A DNA stretch of 47,611 nt, from the NCBI RefSeq assembly GCF_001752665.1, contig NZ_MJMG01000001.1, positions 248,387-295,997 of the forward strand. Reading direction: 5' to 3'. This DNA comes from Wolbachia pipientis (lineage in GTDB: Bacteria > Pseudomonadota > Alphaproteobacteria > Rickettsiales > Anaplasmataceae). The notes beneath the pieces were generated by a model. It was given only the letters and a program-made list of their open reading frames with translations, did not search any database and was not told the DNA's origin. This document shows, one piece after another, positions 16,957-26,825 of the stretch (its first letter is position 1; each line of letters starts with the position of its first letter). A program made the translations under genes and the position numbers.

Positions 16957-18327
16957 ATGTTGCGTAGACTTTATAGCTTTCTCTTACCCGCTGTGTTTTT
17001 ATTTAGTAATTCAGTTTTATTTAGTAATTCAGTTTTTGCAGGTCAATCAGGTGTCCAATGTGCTAAACTTAAAAATGGTTTAGAGGTTTGTGTTGTATTA
17101 AATAACCGTATCCCAGCTGTATTACATTCAGTAGTATATAAAGTTGGCGGTATGGATGATCCTATTGGCAAAACAGGATTAGCACATTATTTTGAGCATC
17201 TTATGTTTAAAACAATGGGAAAGTTTAAGGATATAGCAGCTACTTTAGCAAGTATTGGAGCTCGAAATAATGCATATACTACAAAAGAATATACTTGTTA
17301 CTGGGAGTTAGTATTAAAAGAAGACTTGCCATTAGCTATGGAAATCGAAGCGGATAGGATGTCTGCTTTTAATTTAAGTGAATTAAGTCATGAAAGAAGT
17401 AAAACAATGGATAATGAAAAGGATATCGTGATAGCGGAAAGGAAAACTAATATTGAAAACCATCCTACGGCTTTATTATATGAAGAAATAGATCATGTAT
17501 TTTACCGTACAGCTTATGGCAGGTCTGTTATGGGTTTAGAGGCAGATATACGGAGTTATACTTATGATGATATAAAAGATTTCCATGATAGGTATTATCA
17601 TCCTGGTAATGCAATACTTTTCATGGTGGGTGATGTAGAATTTGATGAAGCATTAAAACTTGCAGAAGAAAAATATGGCCATATTAAATCTCGCCCTGTA
17701 ATCAGGCATTATCCAAATCAAGAGCCAGTACATAATTCTAATGTGGTGTTAACTCTTCAAAGTCAACAAACAAAAGTGCCAAAGTTACTTTTGCGTTATA
17801 AAGTACCTAAATTTGATAACATTAAGGAAGGCTTAATAGTTTATTTGATAGCTCATCAGTTGGGTGGAGATAACTCTAGCAGGCTATATAATGATCTAGT
17901 CTGTGATAAGAATATCGCAGTATTAGTATATGCTGGTTACAGTGGAATAACTTTTAGCAATGGTTTTATTGATATTATTGTGTTGCCGAAAGATGGGGTG
18001 AATATAGATGCAGTGGAGAAGGAGCTTGAAAGTAGCATTAGTCAGTTTATTCATGACGGCATAACAGAAACAGAATTGAAAAGAGCAAAATATCTCTACA
18101 AAGTAGCACAATTTAATAATTTCTCTAGCTTAGAGAGTATTGCACACTTCTATACTTCAAAGTTAGCACTTAATATTCCTCTCGAAGAGATAGATATCAC
18201 ATATAATCAAATTAATGATATTAACTTGGAAGATATTAATAGTAAGCTTCATACTATTTTTGTTTCTGCTAATAAGTTAGTTGGTCGTTTACTACCTCAG
18301 GGGGAAATAAATCATGCAAATAGGTAA
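16957..18327 (+). CDS. M16 family zinc metallopeptidase, catalytic subunit
   Basis: 456 residues. A signal peptide is predicted (MLRRLYSFLLPAVFL..FAG), which contains an 18-bp duplication giving FSNSV twice. The inverzincin motif HYFEH is at residues 77-81, with the downstream zinc-ligand glutamate near 161 (IAERKTNIEN). The R/Y substrate-binding region of M16 proteins is present in the C-terminal half (GGDNSSRLYNDL). It is likely periplasmic and works with the next gene as a heterodimer, as in other bacterial M16B pairs and mitochondrial processing peptidase. The genes overlap by 14 nt. Confidence 0.9.
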   Translation: MLRRLYSFLLPAVFLFSNSVLFSNSVFAGQSGVQCAKLKNGLEVCVVLNNRIPAVLHSVVYKVGGMDDPIGKTGLAHYFEHLMFKTMGKFKDIAATLASIGARNNAYTTKEYTCYWELVLKEDLPLAMEIEADRMSAFNLSELSHERSKTMDNEKDIVIAERKTNIENHPTALLYEEIDHVFYRTAYGRSVMGLEADIRSYTYDDIKDFHDRYYHPGNAILFMVGDVEFDEALKLAEEKYGHIKSRPVIRHYPNQEPVHNSNVVLTLQSQQTKVPKLLLRYKVPKFDNIKEGLIVYLIAHQLGGDNSSRLYNDLVCDKNIAVLVYAGYSGITFSNGFIDIIVLPKDGVNIDAVEKELESSISQFIHDGITETELKRAKYLYKVAQFNNFSSLESIAHFYTSKLALNIPLEEIDITYNQINDINLEDINSKLHTIFVSANKLVGRLLPQGEINHANR

Positions 18328-19651
18328 AATTATATTTATATTTATTCTTTATATGAGTTGTAATTTATATGCAGATAATAAAATTCAAATAAAAGAAGTA
18401 GTCACTAAGAAAGGATTTAAGTTTTTGTTTGTTGAAAATCATGATTTACCAAAGGTTTCAATAGCTGTGACATTTAAAGGTGCTGGGTCAGCATATGAGC
18501 ATACGGAAAAACAGGGGCTTTCTTTTCTTACTTCTTTAGTTGTTAAAGAAGGATCAGGTGAAAATAGTGCTAAAGAATTTGCACAAAAGCTTAATGATAA
18601 GGGGATACAGTTGTTTTTTAATCCTACCTTGGAAGATTTTACAATTTCTGTAGATACTTTATCTGAAAATTTAGAAGAAAGTGTTGCATTAATGAGCGAT
18701 GCTATAATGCGTCCTAAAGTTGATCCTGAAGGGTTAAGTAGAGCTAGAGAATTTGTCAAAGTAAGCATTAATTACTGCAGGGAGATACCTGGTTTAATTG
18801 GGATGCAAGAGATAACGAAGTTAATTTATAAAAGGCATCCTTATGCGAGAAATGTATATGGAACTTTAAGTACTGTAACAAGTCTTACAAGAGAAGATAT
18901 TTTAGGTTATATAAAACGTAACTTTACTAAAAATAATATTGTTATTAGTGTAGTGGGTGCAGTAAAAAGTGGAGAAATAGAAGCATTATTAGATAAGTAT
19001 CTCTTTAAACTACCGTTACAAAAATCACAGTCTACAAAAAGTCTACCTGTAAAAAACGACTTTGGTCATGCAGAAAATAAGCATATTGATATGAATATAC
19101 CATATAGTGTCATATTTTTTGCACAAAAAGGTATAGCTTATAATGATCCTAATTATCATAATGCTTTGGTTTTAATGAATGCAGTAGGTGGTCAGAGTTT
19201 AAACTCTTTATTGATGCGTAGACTTAGAGAAACTTTAGCTATGACTTATGGTGTTTATTTTTATATGGCCAATTGTGAACACGGTAATAGTATATATGGA
19301 TTCATACAAACTGATAGTAGTAATACTATTAAGGCTATATCAGCAATAAAAGGGACACTCAGTGAAGTAAAGAGAAGTGGGATTGATATGCAATTGTTCA
19401 AAGACGCAAAAATAGATATAGTAAATTCTTATGTTTTTTCTATGTTTAGTAATGCTCGCATAGCATCACGGTTAAGCTTTATACAAATGAATGGCCTAGA
19501 CACACACTATTTTAACAGTTATATAGATTATGTAAATCAGGTTAAGCTAGATGAAGTAAATGCACTAGCTAAGTTTCTACTAGATCCCGAAAATTTATTT
19601 ATTGTTGAAGTTGGTAAACCTGTGAAAAGTTCTGGTTCTTTGATTATGTGA
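18314..19651 (+). CDS. M16 family peptidase-like protein, non-catalytic partner
   Basis: 445 residues with an N-terminal signal peptide (IGKIIFIFILYMSCNLYA). It has the M16 fold landmarks (GAGSAYEHTEKQGLSFLTS, NIVISVVGAV, GGQSLNSLLMRRLRE, MTYGVYFYM), but at the place of HxxEH it has EKQGLSFL, so the zinc ligands are absent. This is the usual substrate-binding, R/Y-box-bearing partner of a catalytic M16 subunit. Its start overlaps the previous gene, which implies balanced expression. It is followed 15 bp later by nfo. Confidence 0.9.
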   Translation: MQIGKIIFIFILYMSCNLYADNKIQIKEVVTKKGFKFLFVENHDLPKVSIAVTFKGAGSAYEHTEKQGLSFLTSLVVKEGSGENSAKEFAQKLNDKGIQLFFNPTLEDFTISVDTLSENLEESVALMSDAIMRPKVDPEGLSRAREFVKVSINYCREIPGLIGMQEITKLIYKRHPYARNVYGTLSTVTSLTREDILGYIKRNFTKNNIVISVVGAVKSGEIEALLDKYLFKLPLQKSQSTKSLPVKNDFGHAENKHIDMNIPYSVIFFAQKGIAYNDPNYHNALVLMNAVGGQSLNSLLMRRLRETLAMTYGVYFYMANCEHGNSIYGFIQTDSSNTIKAISAIKGTLSEVKRSGIDMQLFKDAKIDIVNSYVFSMFSNARIASRLSFIQMNGLDTHYFNSYIDYVNQVKLDEVNALAKFLLDPENLFIVEVGKPVKSSGSLIM

Positions 19652-19666
19652 GAGACAATATACTGT

Positions 19667-20518
19667 ATGTATATTGGTGCACATACCTCTACTCAAGGTG
19701 GACTACATAAAGCGTTGTTACACGGACAATCAATCGGTGCTACTACTATACAGTTATTTACAAGTAATCAGCGTCAATGGCAAGGTAGGAAACTAAGCAG
19801 TGCTGATCTGGATGAATGGTATTCCGCACTCGATACTACTGGTATTAAATATGTAATGAGTCATGGTAATTATTTAATTAATCTTGGATCCAATAATAAT
19901 GCGCTGTTAGCTAAAAGCCGTACTGCTTTTGTAGAAGAAATAGAACGTTGCTTGGCATTGCAGATAGATTATTTAAACTTTCACCCAGGTGCTGCTACTG
20001 GTGATAGTGAAGTAGCTTGTATAGACCGCATTATACAAAGCTTGCGAGGGTTTAAGCCATTTTTTAACAAGGAAACAAAGCTACGACTACTACTTGAAAC
20101 CACAGCAGGTCAAGGTTCAACTATTGGTTGGTCATTTCAGCAACTGGGTGACATTATCGAAAATGTAAAACAAGAAGTACCGATAGGAGTTTGTATGGAT
20201 ACATGCCATATTTTTGCTGCAGGTTACGATATTTGTACGCTTACTGGATGGAGAGATACATTAAATGAATTTGAGTCAATAATTGGCCTCAAGCATCTTT
20301 ATGCTATACATGTCAATGATTCTATTTTTGGGTTAAATTCAAGGAAAGATCGTCATGCAAATCTAGGAAGTGGAGAAATAGGTCTAAATTGCTTCAAAAT
20401 ATTAATGCAGCATCCGAAGCTTCGCAATATTCCTAAATATTTGGAGACACCAAATGGTGATACTATGTGGGTAAAAGAAATAAGTTTATTGAAAGATTTC
20501 TATAGAGAAGTCAATTAA
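19667..20518 (+). CDS. nfo: Endonuclease IV (AP endonuclease)
   Basis: Cleaves DNA 5' of abasic sites in base excision repair. 283 residues, full length. Family signatures: IGAHTSTQGGLHKAL at the start, SNQRQW, SHGNYLINL, FHPGAATG, LLLETTAGQGSTIG, GVCMDTCHIFAAGYD, HVNDS and DRHANLGSGEIG, which together provide the three-zinc site. Four base pairs of overlap with the convergent cckA gene at the 3' ends. Confidence 0.97.
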   Translation: MYIGAHTSTQGGLHKALLHGQSIGATTIQLFTSNQRQWQGRKLSSADLDEWYSALDTTGIKYVMSHGNYLINLGSNNNALLAKSRTAFVEEIERCLALQIDYLNFHPGAATGDSEVACIDRIIQSLRGFKPFFNKETKLRLLLETTAGQGSTIGWSFQQLGDIIENVKQEVPIGVCMDTCHIFAAGYDICTLTGWRDTLNEFESIIGLKHLYAIHVNDSIFGLNSRKDRHANLGSGEIGLNCFKILMQHPKLRNIPKYLETPNGDTMWVKEISLLKDFYREVN

Positions 20519-22995
20519 ACAGGCTTATGTAAGTTTTTTAACACACTCTGGACTTTATTTCCCAATTCACTTAAAGTAAAAGGTTTAGGTAAAAAATGAA
20601 AATCTCCTATATTAATATCCTCATTCTTCAAGAATGTATCTTCGGCATACCCTGAGATAAAAATAACGTTTATACCTGGCCTATGAATTAATGCTTCTTT
20701 TACTATTTCTGGCCCGCTGACTTCTGGCATAACTACATCAGTAATAATGAGATCTATATGTTGATTTTTTTTGCTAATTATCTCCAGCGCTTGACTACCT
20801 ATACTAGCCTCTATTACAGTATATCCGCTTCTTGTTAGTGCTTTAGTAATGAATTCCCTTACTGAATCTTCATCTTCAACTAATAAGATTATACCACCTT
20901 CTTTTACTTCATTTGCTGTAAAAGATTCAACTTTTTCGATATTTTGTTCTTTGTAATTTTCATCTGACACATAGACCATAGGTAAGAATATACAGAATTT
21001 AGTACATTGATTCACTTTGCTGCTCACATAAATATATCCTTCGGTTTGTTTAACAATTCCATATACTGTTGAAAGACCTAGCCCCGTGCCAGAGGTAATA
21101 TCTTTAGTAGAAAAGAATGGATCAAATATTTTTTCAATGATACTGCTATCTATACCGCATCCAGTATCGATTATCTCAATTAACACATAGTTTCCATGTT
21201 CAATTGCTTCTTTATCAGGAGAAAACATATCTTGAAATGTGGAATTTAGTGAATCTATCTTTTTATTTGAAGTACATATAATTAACTCTCCTCCTTTTTC
21301 CATTGCAGCACTTGCATTTACGACAAGGTTAATAATGACTTGCTCTAATTGTCCTTGGTCTGCTTTAACAGCACCTAAATCTCTTTCGTAATGAGTAGTA
21401 AATTTTATATTTTCACCTATTAACCTCTTGATCATCTCATAAAGATTATCTATTGTGCTATTGACATCTACAATTTTTGGTTGTAGGGTTTGCTTCCTAG
21501 AAAATGCGAGTAACTGCTTGACCAAGTTGGATCCACGCTTTGTATTTTGTTGTATCTGTATTATGTCTCCGAAAGACGGATCACCAGCTGGATGTTGCAA
21601 TAGGAGTAGGTCACAGAACCCTATGATACCTGTTAAGATGTTATTAAAATCATGAGCGATACCTCCAGCCAGTTGGCCTATTGCTTGCATTTTTTGGTAA
21701 TGCTCAAGTTTCATTTCCAGGTTTTTATGTTCACTATTGTCGACGAAATAGCAGAGTATAAAAATAGTTTTATTGTGGATAAATTTATTAAAGTATATTT
21801 TTATGCTATTAGCATTAGCAAGCTGAACATTAAAAAACGCATTATTTATCCTATTGCTTGAAAAATATTCACGTATTTTTCTATGATATCCAGTAGATAT
21901 TACTTTAAAAATTGAATTTTCATTTGATCCTGCAAGTTTTGTTAAAGCTGGGTTTTTTTTAATAAAGCTACCATTGACATCACATTGTGCTATTGCAATA
22001 GATGCATTTGCAAAACATGGGTGTAATTGATAGTCTGTAATATTTGATTCTGATGGTGTAATGAACCCATATATGTAGCTGTGATTATATTTATCACAAA
22101 ATAGTGTGGTGCTCATGCATGCTCTAAATGGAATACAGTTTGCTGTGAAAAACAAGATGTCATTTCTATTTTCTATATCACCAGACTCAAACTTTGAAAT
22201 AAAATCATTCATTGAATTACCTTTTTCAAGCTTTGTAAGCTCAAATATATCCAAGAATCTTTTATTTGTGGATAGAATGATGCCTTTAGTGTTTGCAATA
22301 TATGTACCTATGTTATGCTTTTCTATTAATTCTTCATATACTTGTTCTTTATTGATTTTAGTTGCTTTTAATACAAAATATCCACGTGGTCGTGCTATTG
22401 GTACTAGAGATAAATTCAAAATTTTACTTTCATTTATAGAAATTTGAGGGTTATCTAGTACAGGTTCGCAAGATAATAGAAAACTCGATATTCTGTTTTT
22501 TTTGCTTAAGGAAACATATGTATATATAGAAGTATTATTTTTGAAAGCATGGTAAAATGCTTGCCGTTCATTTTCTAAAACATTTACTACTTCAAGAATT
22601 TTGCTTAAAGAGATTTCGCTATCTATATGGTCTCTAAATCTTTCGTAAAATCTTGCATCAGCATAAACAACATCTTCACTTTTATGTAAAATTACACAAA
22701 ATTCTGTATTGTGATTCAATGCATTGGCAAATATTGCGTTTTGAAACTCTATAGCATTAAGCATGTACCTATAATGTTTAATGTTATACACAACAAATAG
22801 AGCTATCATGATGCTAATAAGTAAGTTAATTTCTATGTTAATATGTGGATCATATATACCACAGAAATATAGTATAGATATTATTATTACAGGCAGAAAT
22901 ATAATGGTAGCAGCTATAATGCTTGGCATGCCATAATCTCTAAATATAAAATCTACTCTATTTTCTTTTTTATTATCTGTATATCTTTTGCTCAT
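20515..22995 (-). CDS. cckA: Hybrid sensor histidine kinase CckA
   Basis: Membrane hybrid kinase that, through a phosphorelay, controls the CtrA cell-cycle regulator in alphaproteobacteria. I start it at 22995 (MSKRYTDNKKENR), giving 826 residues; the frame extends further upstream but that would run into hemF. Two membrane segments lie within the first ~75 residues, then PAS-like sensory regions, the H-box GGIAHDFNNILTG (His448), the N-box around 556-561, DTGCGI and TGLGLSTVYGI, and a C-terminal receiver from about 700 with phospho-acceptor Asp753 (LIITDVVMPE) and LPKPF. A receiver fused to the kinase is the CckA arrangement. Confidence 0.93.
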   Translation of the reverse strand: MSKRYTDNKKENRVDFIFRDYGMPSIIAATIIFLPVIIISILYFCGIYDPHINIEINLLISIMIALFVVYNIKHYRYMLNAIEFQNAIFANALNHNTEFCVILHKSEDVVYADARFYERFRDHIDSEISLSKILEVVNVLENERQAFYHAFKNNTSIYTYVSLSKKNRISSFLLSCEPVLDNPQISINESKILNLSLVPIARPRGYFVLKATKINKEQVYEELIEKHNIGTYIANTKGIILSTNKRFLDIFELTKLEKGNSMNDFISKFESGDIENRNDILFFTANCIPFRACMSTTLFCDKYNHSYIYGFITPSESNITDYQLHPCFANASIAIAQCDVNGSFIKKNPALTKLAGSNENSIFKVISTGYHRKIREYFSSNRINNAFFNVQLANANSIKIYFNKFIHNKTIFILCYFVDNSEHKNLEMKLEHYQKMQAIGQLAGGIAHDFNNILTGIIGFCDLLLLQHPAGDPSFGDIIQIQQNTKRGSNLVKQLLAFSRKQTLQPKIVDVNSTIDNLYEMIKRLIGENIKFTTHYERDLGAVKADQGQLEQVIINLVVNASAAMEKGGELIICTSNKKIDSLNSTFQDMFSPDKEAIEHGNYVLIEIIDTGCGIDSSIIEKIFDPFFSTKDITSGTGLGLSTVYGIVKQTEGYIYVSSKVNQCTKFCIFLPMVYVSDENYKEQNIEKVESFTANEVKEGGIILLVEDEDSVREFITKALTRSGYTVIEASIGSQALEIISKKNQHIDLIITDVVMPEVSGPEIVKEALIHRPGINVIFISGYAEDTFLKNEDINIGDFHFLPKPFTLSELGNKVQSVLKNLHKPV

Positions 22996-23065
22996 TTTAG
23001 ATATTTTTATTATATTAATATAATTATATATATTTATTAATTCGTCGATATCTAATTTAGAGCGT

Positions 23066-23902
23066 ATGGAAAAAGCAACAGACACACAGAAAAAATTAGC
23101 TGTTGAGTGGTTCTACACATTAAGGGATAAAGTGAGAGAATCTTTTGTGTTACTTGAGAAACAATTTGCTAAAGAACCAAAAGTTAACAAAAGAATATGG
23201 AAACGCATAGATGGTGGGGGAGGTGAGTCTACTATTATTTATGGAGATGTATTTGAAAAAGTAGGGATCAATGTTTCTGAGGTATATGGAAAGTTTTCAG
23301 ATTCGGTAATAAATGAGATTCCTGGTGCAAATGAAAGTAATGGAAAATTTTGGGCAGGTGGTATATCTATTGTGTCTCATATGCAATCACCTCTTATTCC
23401 TGCAGCACATATGAACACACGATTGATATACACTTCAAAGCAATGGTTTGGTGGTGGTATAGATTTTACACCGATGTATTATGATGAAGCTGATTATCAG
23501 TATATACATAATACACTTAAGACAGCATGTGATAAATTTAATCCTGAATATTATATAAAATTTAAACACCAATGTGATGACTATTTTTTCTTACCACATA
23601 GGCAAGAATCACGTGGTATAGGTGGTATTTTTTATGATAATCTTAACTCAGGAGATTGGCATGATGATTTTAATTTTACAAAAGCTGTTGGTGAAACATT
23701 TTTAGAAATTTTTTTACATATTATAAAAAGACATATTAATGAACCTTGGACAGAAGCACAGCGTGAACATCAATTAATAAGACGTGGAAGATATGTGGAA
23801 TTTAATCTCTTGTACGATCGTGGTACTAGATTTGGCTTGATAACTAATGGTAATCCAGATGCAATTATGATGTCAATGCCGCCTTTAGTTAAATGGATTT
23901 AA
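23066..23902 (+). CDS. hemF: Oxygen-dependent coproporphyrinogen III oxidase
   Basis: Converts coproporphyrinogen III to protoporphyrinogen IX using oxygen. 278 residues. Strong family motifs: GGGGESTIIYGDVFEKVGIN, SIVSHMQSPLIPAAHMNTR, WFGGGIDFTP, QESRGIGGIFYDNL, RRGRYVEFNLLYDRGTRFGL and the terminal MSMPPLVKW. It is divergent from cckA; 70 bp separate the chosen starts, so their promoters must overlap. The next step in the pathway, HemJ, is encoded at 35.9 kb. Confidence 0.97.
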   Translation: MEKATDTQKKLAVEWFYTLRDKVRESFVLLEKQFAKEPKVNKRIWKRIDGGGGESTIIYGDVFEKVGINVSEVYGKFSDSVINEIPGANESNGKFWAGGISIVSHMQSPLIPAAHMNTRLIYTSKQWFGGGIDFTPMYYDEADYQYIHNTLKTACDKFNPEYYIKFKHQCDDYFFLPHRQESRGIGGIFYDNLNSGDWHDDFNFTKAVGETFLEIFLHIIKRHINEPWTEAQREHQLIRRGRYVEFNLLYDRGTRFGLITNGNPDAIMMSMPPLVKWI

Positions 23903-23944
23903 AGTGATTGAATTTGGTTGGGAAGTTATGTATAGTTTGTTGTT

Positions 23945-24016
23945 GACTCTTTCGTCTAGTGGTTAGGACACCACCCTTTCACGGTGGTAACACGGGTTCG
24001 AATCCCGTAAGAGTCA
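23945..24016 (+). tRNA. tRNA-Glu (anticodon TTC)
   Basis: Acceptor GACTCTT/AAGAGTC, anticodon stem CCACC/GGTGG around CTTTCAC (anticodon TTC), T-arm CGGGTTCGAATCCCG, discriminator A; 72 nt, CCA not encoded. Confidence 0.96.
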
Positions 24017-24136
24017 CTTTTTGGTGTAGCTTTTATACTTTATTCAGTAATTAAATTGCTTGACAGCTATTATCTGCGTCTTTATCATTACATTAAAAAA
24101 TTATTAATTTATGTTAAGCAAATGGTAGGTGTAGGT

Positions 24137-25606
24137 ATGGTTAATTCAAAATTAAAATGTTCTATTGTTGTGTTGACGCTGTTCGCATCTAGTGTTGCTG
24201 TTGGCATATACTCTTCCGGTCTTGGTCCAGTGTTTGCTGTCTGTGCAGTAGTTGTGATTATGTCAGCACTATACTTATTAATAAAGAGTCAGTCATCATC
24301 AGCAGAGATTTTGACTAGCACCTCTATTGTTCTTCCTTCAGCACCTCCACCGCCTCCTGCTAGTTTTGGCAACAAAACAAATGTTACACAAGATTATGGT
24401 GGTGTAAAGCGTCAGTCATCATCTAAACAAAAAGATGATACAGTAAGCAATTTGAGATCAGATCATCCAAACCATCCTAATGGTGGTACTGCTGCTAAGA
24501 ACGACAAGAAAGTGCCAGAGGGGTTAAAAAATGGTAGCATCTCTACTGTTCTTTCTCCAGCACTTACATTACACGAAGTACTACAGGAAGCACTGAAGAA
24601 AAGACGATTGCAGATGGAAGATGATTCAGAGTGGGAATCTAAATATGAATCTGAAAAATCAAGCCCGGGCATTGTGGCACAGAGTCATGCTACAGAACAA
24701 CCTATTAAGAATGCTCCAAGTAATAAGGTTAATTGTGTGCAACCACCTCCAGCACCTCCACTGCCTCCTGCTAATTGGAACGCAAAAACAAATTTTAAAC
24801 AAAATAATGGTGATATAAAGGGTCAGTTATCATCTCAACAAAAAGATGAAGTAAACAATTTGGAATTAGATCTAAACCATCATAATGGTGGCGCTGCTGC
24901 TAAGAACGATAAGAAAGTGCCAGATGAGTTGTTTGAGCGAATAAAAAAAATAAAAAATGGTGAAATTAAGCTTAAACCAGTTAATAAAAATATTAACCAT
25001 AACAAAACTTTAGGTAGTAGCAAACCTTGGATGGATAGTCTGAGTAATAGAATACATTTCGAGAAGTCCAGTGCAAGTGATGATGGTTTACCAGAGGATA
25101 GAGATGAATGGGGAGATGACGATGTTAGAACATCTCAATTACCAGGTGAAAGTTCTAGAGCAGATATTACTAATAATGATACTTCTCTTCTAAAGAAAGG
25201 CCATAATAAGCTTAGTAACAATGTATCAAATAGTAATAATGTATCACCACAGAAGATTATTTATAAGGGAATCCAAGAAGACGCAAGTAGTAGCGGTGCT
25301 TCTTATCCTGAATGTGAATCTGAAAAACCAAGCCCGGGCATTGGGACACATAATAATGAAACAGCAGGGGATACTTTACAAAAAAGAAGGAGCAGTGCTT
25401 CTTCTGGATATGAATCATCTTGTGAAGGGTCAAGAATCCATGATATTATGGTACAGAGTCATGATACAGAACAACATATTGAGAATGCTCCAAGTAGTAA
25501 TATTGATTGTGTGCAACCTTACGATTCTAGTAGCGGAGTAAAACCTCTTAGGGAATTTTTTGAAAAATTGTCTCAAAAAAATATGCTGGTTAAGGTTAGA
25601 CATTAG
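24137..25606 (+). CDS. Proline-rich membrane protein with WH2-like and acidic-Trp motifs (unknown; actin-nucleator-like layout)
   Basis: 489 residues from ATG 24137; an in-frame ATG at 24122 is also possible. No family recognised. Two close hydrophobic segments (~7-48) are followed by a long polar region with two related halves. Half 1: proline tract SAPPPPPAS (~70), [14 protein letters not shown], then an amphipathic basic helix ([15 protein letters not shown], 145-159) running into an acidic stretch with a tryptophan (MEDDSEWES, Trp166). Half 2: PPPAPPLPP (~203), [14 protein letters not shown], a WH2-like [20 protein letters not shown] (263-282), a helix [12 protein letters not shown] (297-308), and acidic [11 protein letters not shown] (Trp325). 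A third S/E-rich part ends in a short helix. This order resembles the PRD-WH2-central-acidic layout of Arp2/3 activators, though the WH2-like motif has one extra residue. The 3' end overlaps lipA by 11 nt. Confidence 0.7.
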   Translation: MVNSKLKCSIVVLTLFASSVAVGIYSSGLGPVFAVCAVVVIMSALYLLIKSQSSSAEILTSTSIVLPSAPPPPPASFGNKTNVTQDYGGVKRQSSSKQKDDTVSNLRSDHPNHPNGGTAAKNDKKVPEGLKNGSISTVLSPALTLHEVLQEALKKRRLQMEDDSEWESKYESEKSSPGIVAQSHATEQPIKNAPSNKVNCVQPPPAPPLPPANWNAKTNFKQNNGDIKGQLSSQQKDEVNNLELDLNHHNGGAAAKNDKKVPDELFERIKKIKNGEIKLKPVNKNINHNKTLGSSKPWMDSLSNRIHFEKSSASDDGLPEDRDEWGDDDVRTSQLPGESSRADITNNDTSLLKKGHNKLSNNVSNSNNVSPQKIIYKGIQEDASSSGASYPECESEKPSPGIGTHNNETAGDTLQKRRSSASSGYESSCEGSRIHDIMVQSHDTEQHIENAPSSNIDCVQPYDSSSGVKPLREFFEKLSQKNMLVKVRH

Positions 25607-26468
25607 CATAAGATGCTTTCAACTTATTAAAGTCTTCTTCTGCATGATATGATGATCTAGTGAGTGGGCTAGATGCCACTACTAGGAATCCTTTGGAATA
25701 GGCTATATATTTATAGTGGTCAAACTCTTCTGGTGTGACGTATCTATCTAGTTTTGCATGTTTTGCAGTTGGTTGTAAGTATTGACCAATAGTAATGAAA
25801 TCAACTTCAGCGCTGCGTAAGTCATCCATGACCTGAAATACTTCTTCTTTTGTCTCTCCAAGTCCAACCATTAGTCCTGATTTTGTAAAGATGGCAGGAT
25901 TAATTTGCTTAACTGTTTTTAACAGATATAAAGAATGAAAATAACGTGCACGAGGCCTAATTTTTATGTATAACCTAGGCACTGTTTCAATATTGTGATT
26001 ATAGACATCAGGTAAAGCGTTAGCTATTGCTTCAAATGCTCCATCTTTATTTAAGAAATCTGGTGTTAAAACTTCTATGGTTGTATTTTGATTAATCTTT
26101 CTAATTTCTTTTATACATTTTATGAATTGTGATGCACCACCATCTGGTAAATCATCACGATCAACGGAAGTAATCACAACATGATTTAGATTGAGCCTCT
26201 TTATAGCCTTAGCAAGATTTTCCGGCTCATGAGGATCTAATTTTTCAGGAACCCCTGTTGCCACGTTGCAAAATGCACATGCACGAGTACAAACAGAACC
26301 CAGTATCATTACAGTTGCATGGCGTTTATTCCAACACTCACCTATATTTGGGCAGGCTGCTTCTTCGCATACTGTATGCAAATTATATAACTTAACAGTA
26401 TTTAAAGTTTCTTCAAATACTTTACCACTTGGAGCTCTGACCTTTAACCATTGAGGTTTACCCTGCAT
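25596..26468 (-). CDS. lipA: Lipoyl synthase
   Basis: Radical-SAM enzyme that inserts two sulfurs into octanoyl-lipoyl domains, needed by pyruvate and 2-oxoglutarate dehydrogenases. 290 residues. The auxiliary cluster cysteines lie in [13 protein letters not shown]; the radical-SAM cluster is CTRACAFC; the C-terminal serine ligand motif RSSYHAEE is present. [17 protein letters not shown] is also characteristic. Its start overlaps the end of rpmB by 11 nt, indicating translational coupling, and its end overlaps the convergent proline-rich gene. PdhA, a subunit of a lipoylated complex, is encoded in this window at 34.9 kb. Confidence 0.97.
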   Translation of the reverse strand: MQGKPQWLKVRAPSGKVFEETLNTVKLYNLHTVCEEAACPNIGECWNKRHATVMILGSVCTRACAFCNVATGVPEKLDPHEPENLAKAIKRLNLNHVVITSVDRDDLPDGGASQFIKCIKEIRKINQNTTIEVLTPDFLNKDGAFEAIANALPDVYNHNIETVPRLYIKIRPRARYFHSLYLLKTVKQINPAIFTKSGLMVGLGETKEEVFQVMDDLRSAEVDFITIGQYLQPTAKHAKLDRYVTPEEFDHYKYIAYSKGFLVVASSPLTRSSYHAEEDFNKLKASYANV

Positions 26469-26751
26469 TTTTTGCTAAGGTTTTTTTTAACTCTCTTTTT
26501 ATTTTTTGAGCTTTTTCACTTAATTTTATTGTCCTTGTATTCAATAAAAAAGCATCGAGATCACCTTTGTAATCTATAGTTCTCAAGGTTCTTGCTGCTA
26601 TGCGCAATCTAAATTTTTTATTTAATATATGACTATATAATGTAACTTTATGTAAATTTAGGCAGAAAGTACGCTTGGTCTTGCGATTTGAATGCGATAC
26701 TTTATTACCAACAGCCTTTCTTCTGTTTGTTAATTCGCAAATCCTACTCAC
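26458..26751 (-). CDS. rpmB: 50S ribosomal protein L28
   Basis: 97 residues. The N-terminus [22 protein letters not shown] matches bL28, with the [19 protein letters not shown] block and the [21 protein letters not shown] tail typical of alphaproteobacterial forms. It lies upstream of and overlaps lipA. The zinc-type cysteines of some L28 proteins are not conserved here apart from one N-terminal Cys. Confidence 0.95.
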   Translation of the reverse strand: MSRICELTNRRKAVGNKVSHSNRKTKRTFCLNLHKVTLYSHILNKKFRLRIAARTLRTIDYKGDLDAFLLNTRTIKLSEKAQKIKRELKKTLAKNAG

Positions 26752-26825
26752 TTTTATATACCAGATTGTCTCATAATCTCAGGTTACACCGTACAATGAA
26801 AAAGTCAATACTTCTTTCTTGATAT

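Noticed and set aside
22996-23085. 30-residue N-terminal extension of CckA
   Set aside because: It would overlap the hemF start, is low complexity, and the family-like start MSKRYTDNKKENR lies at 22995.
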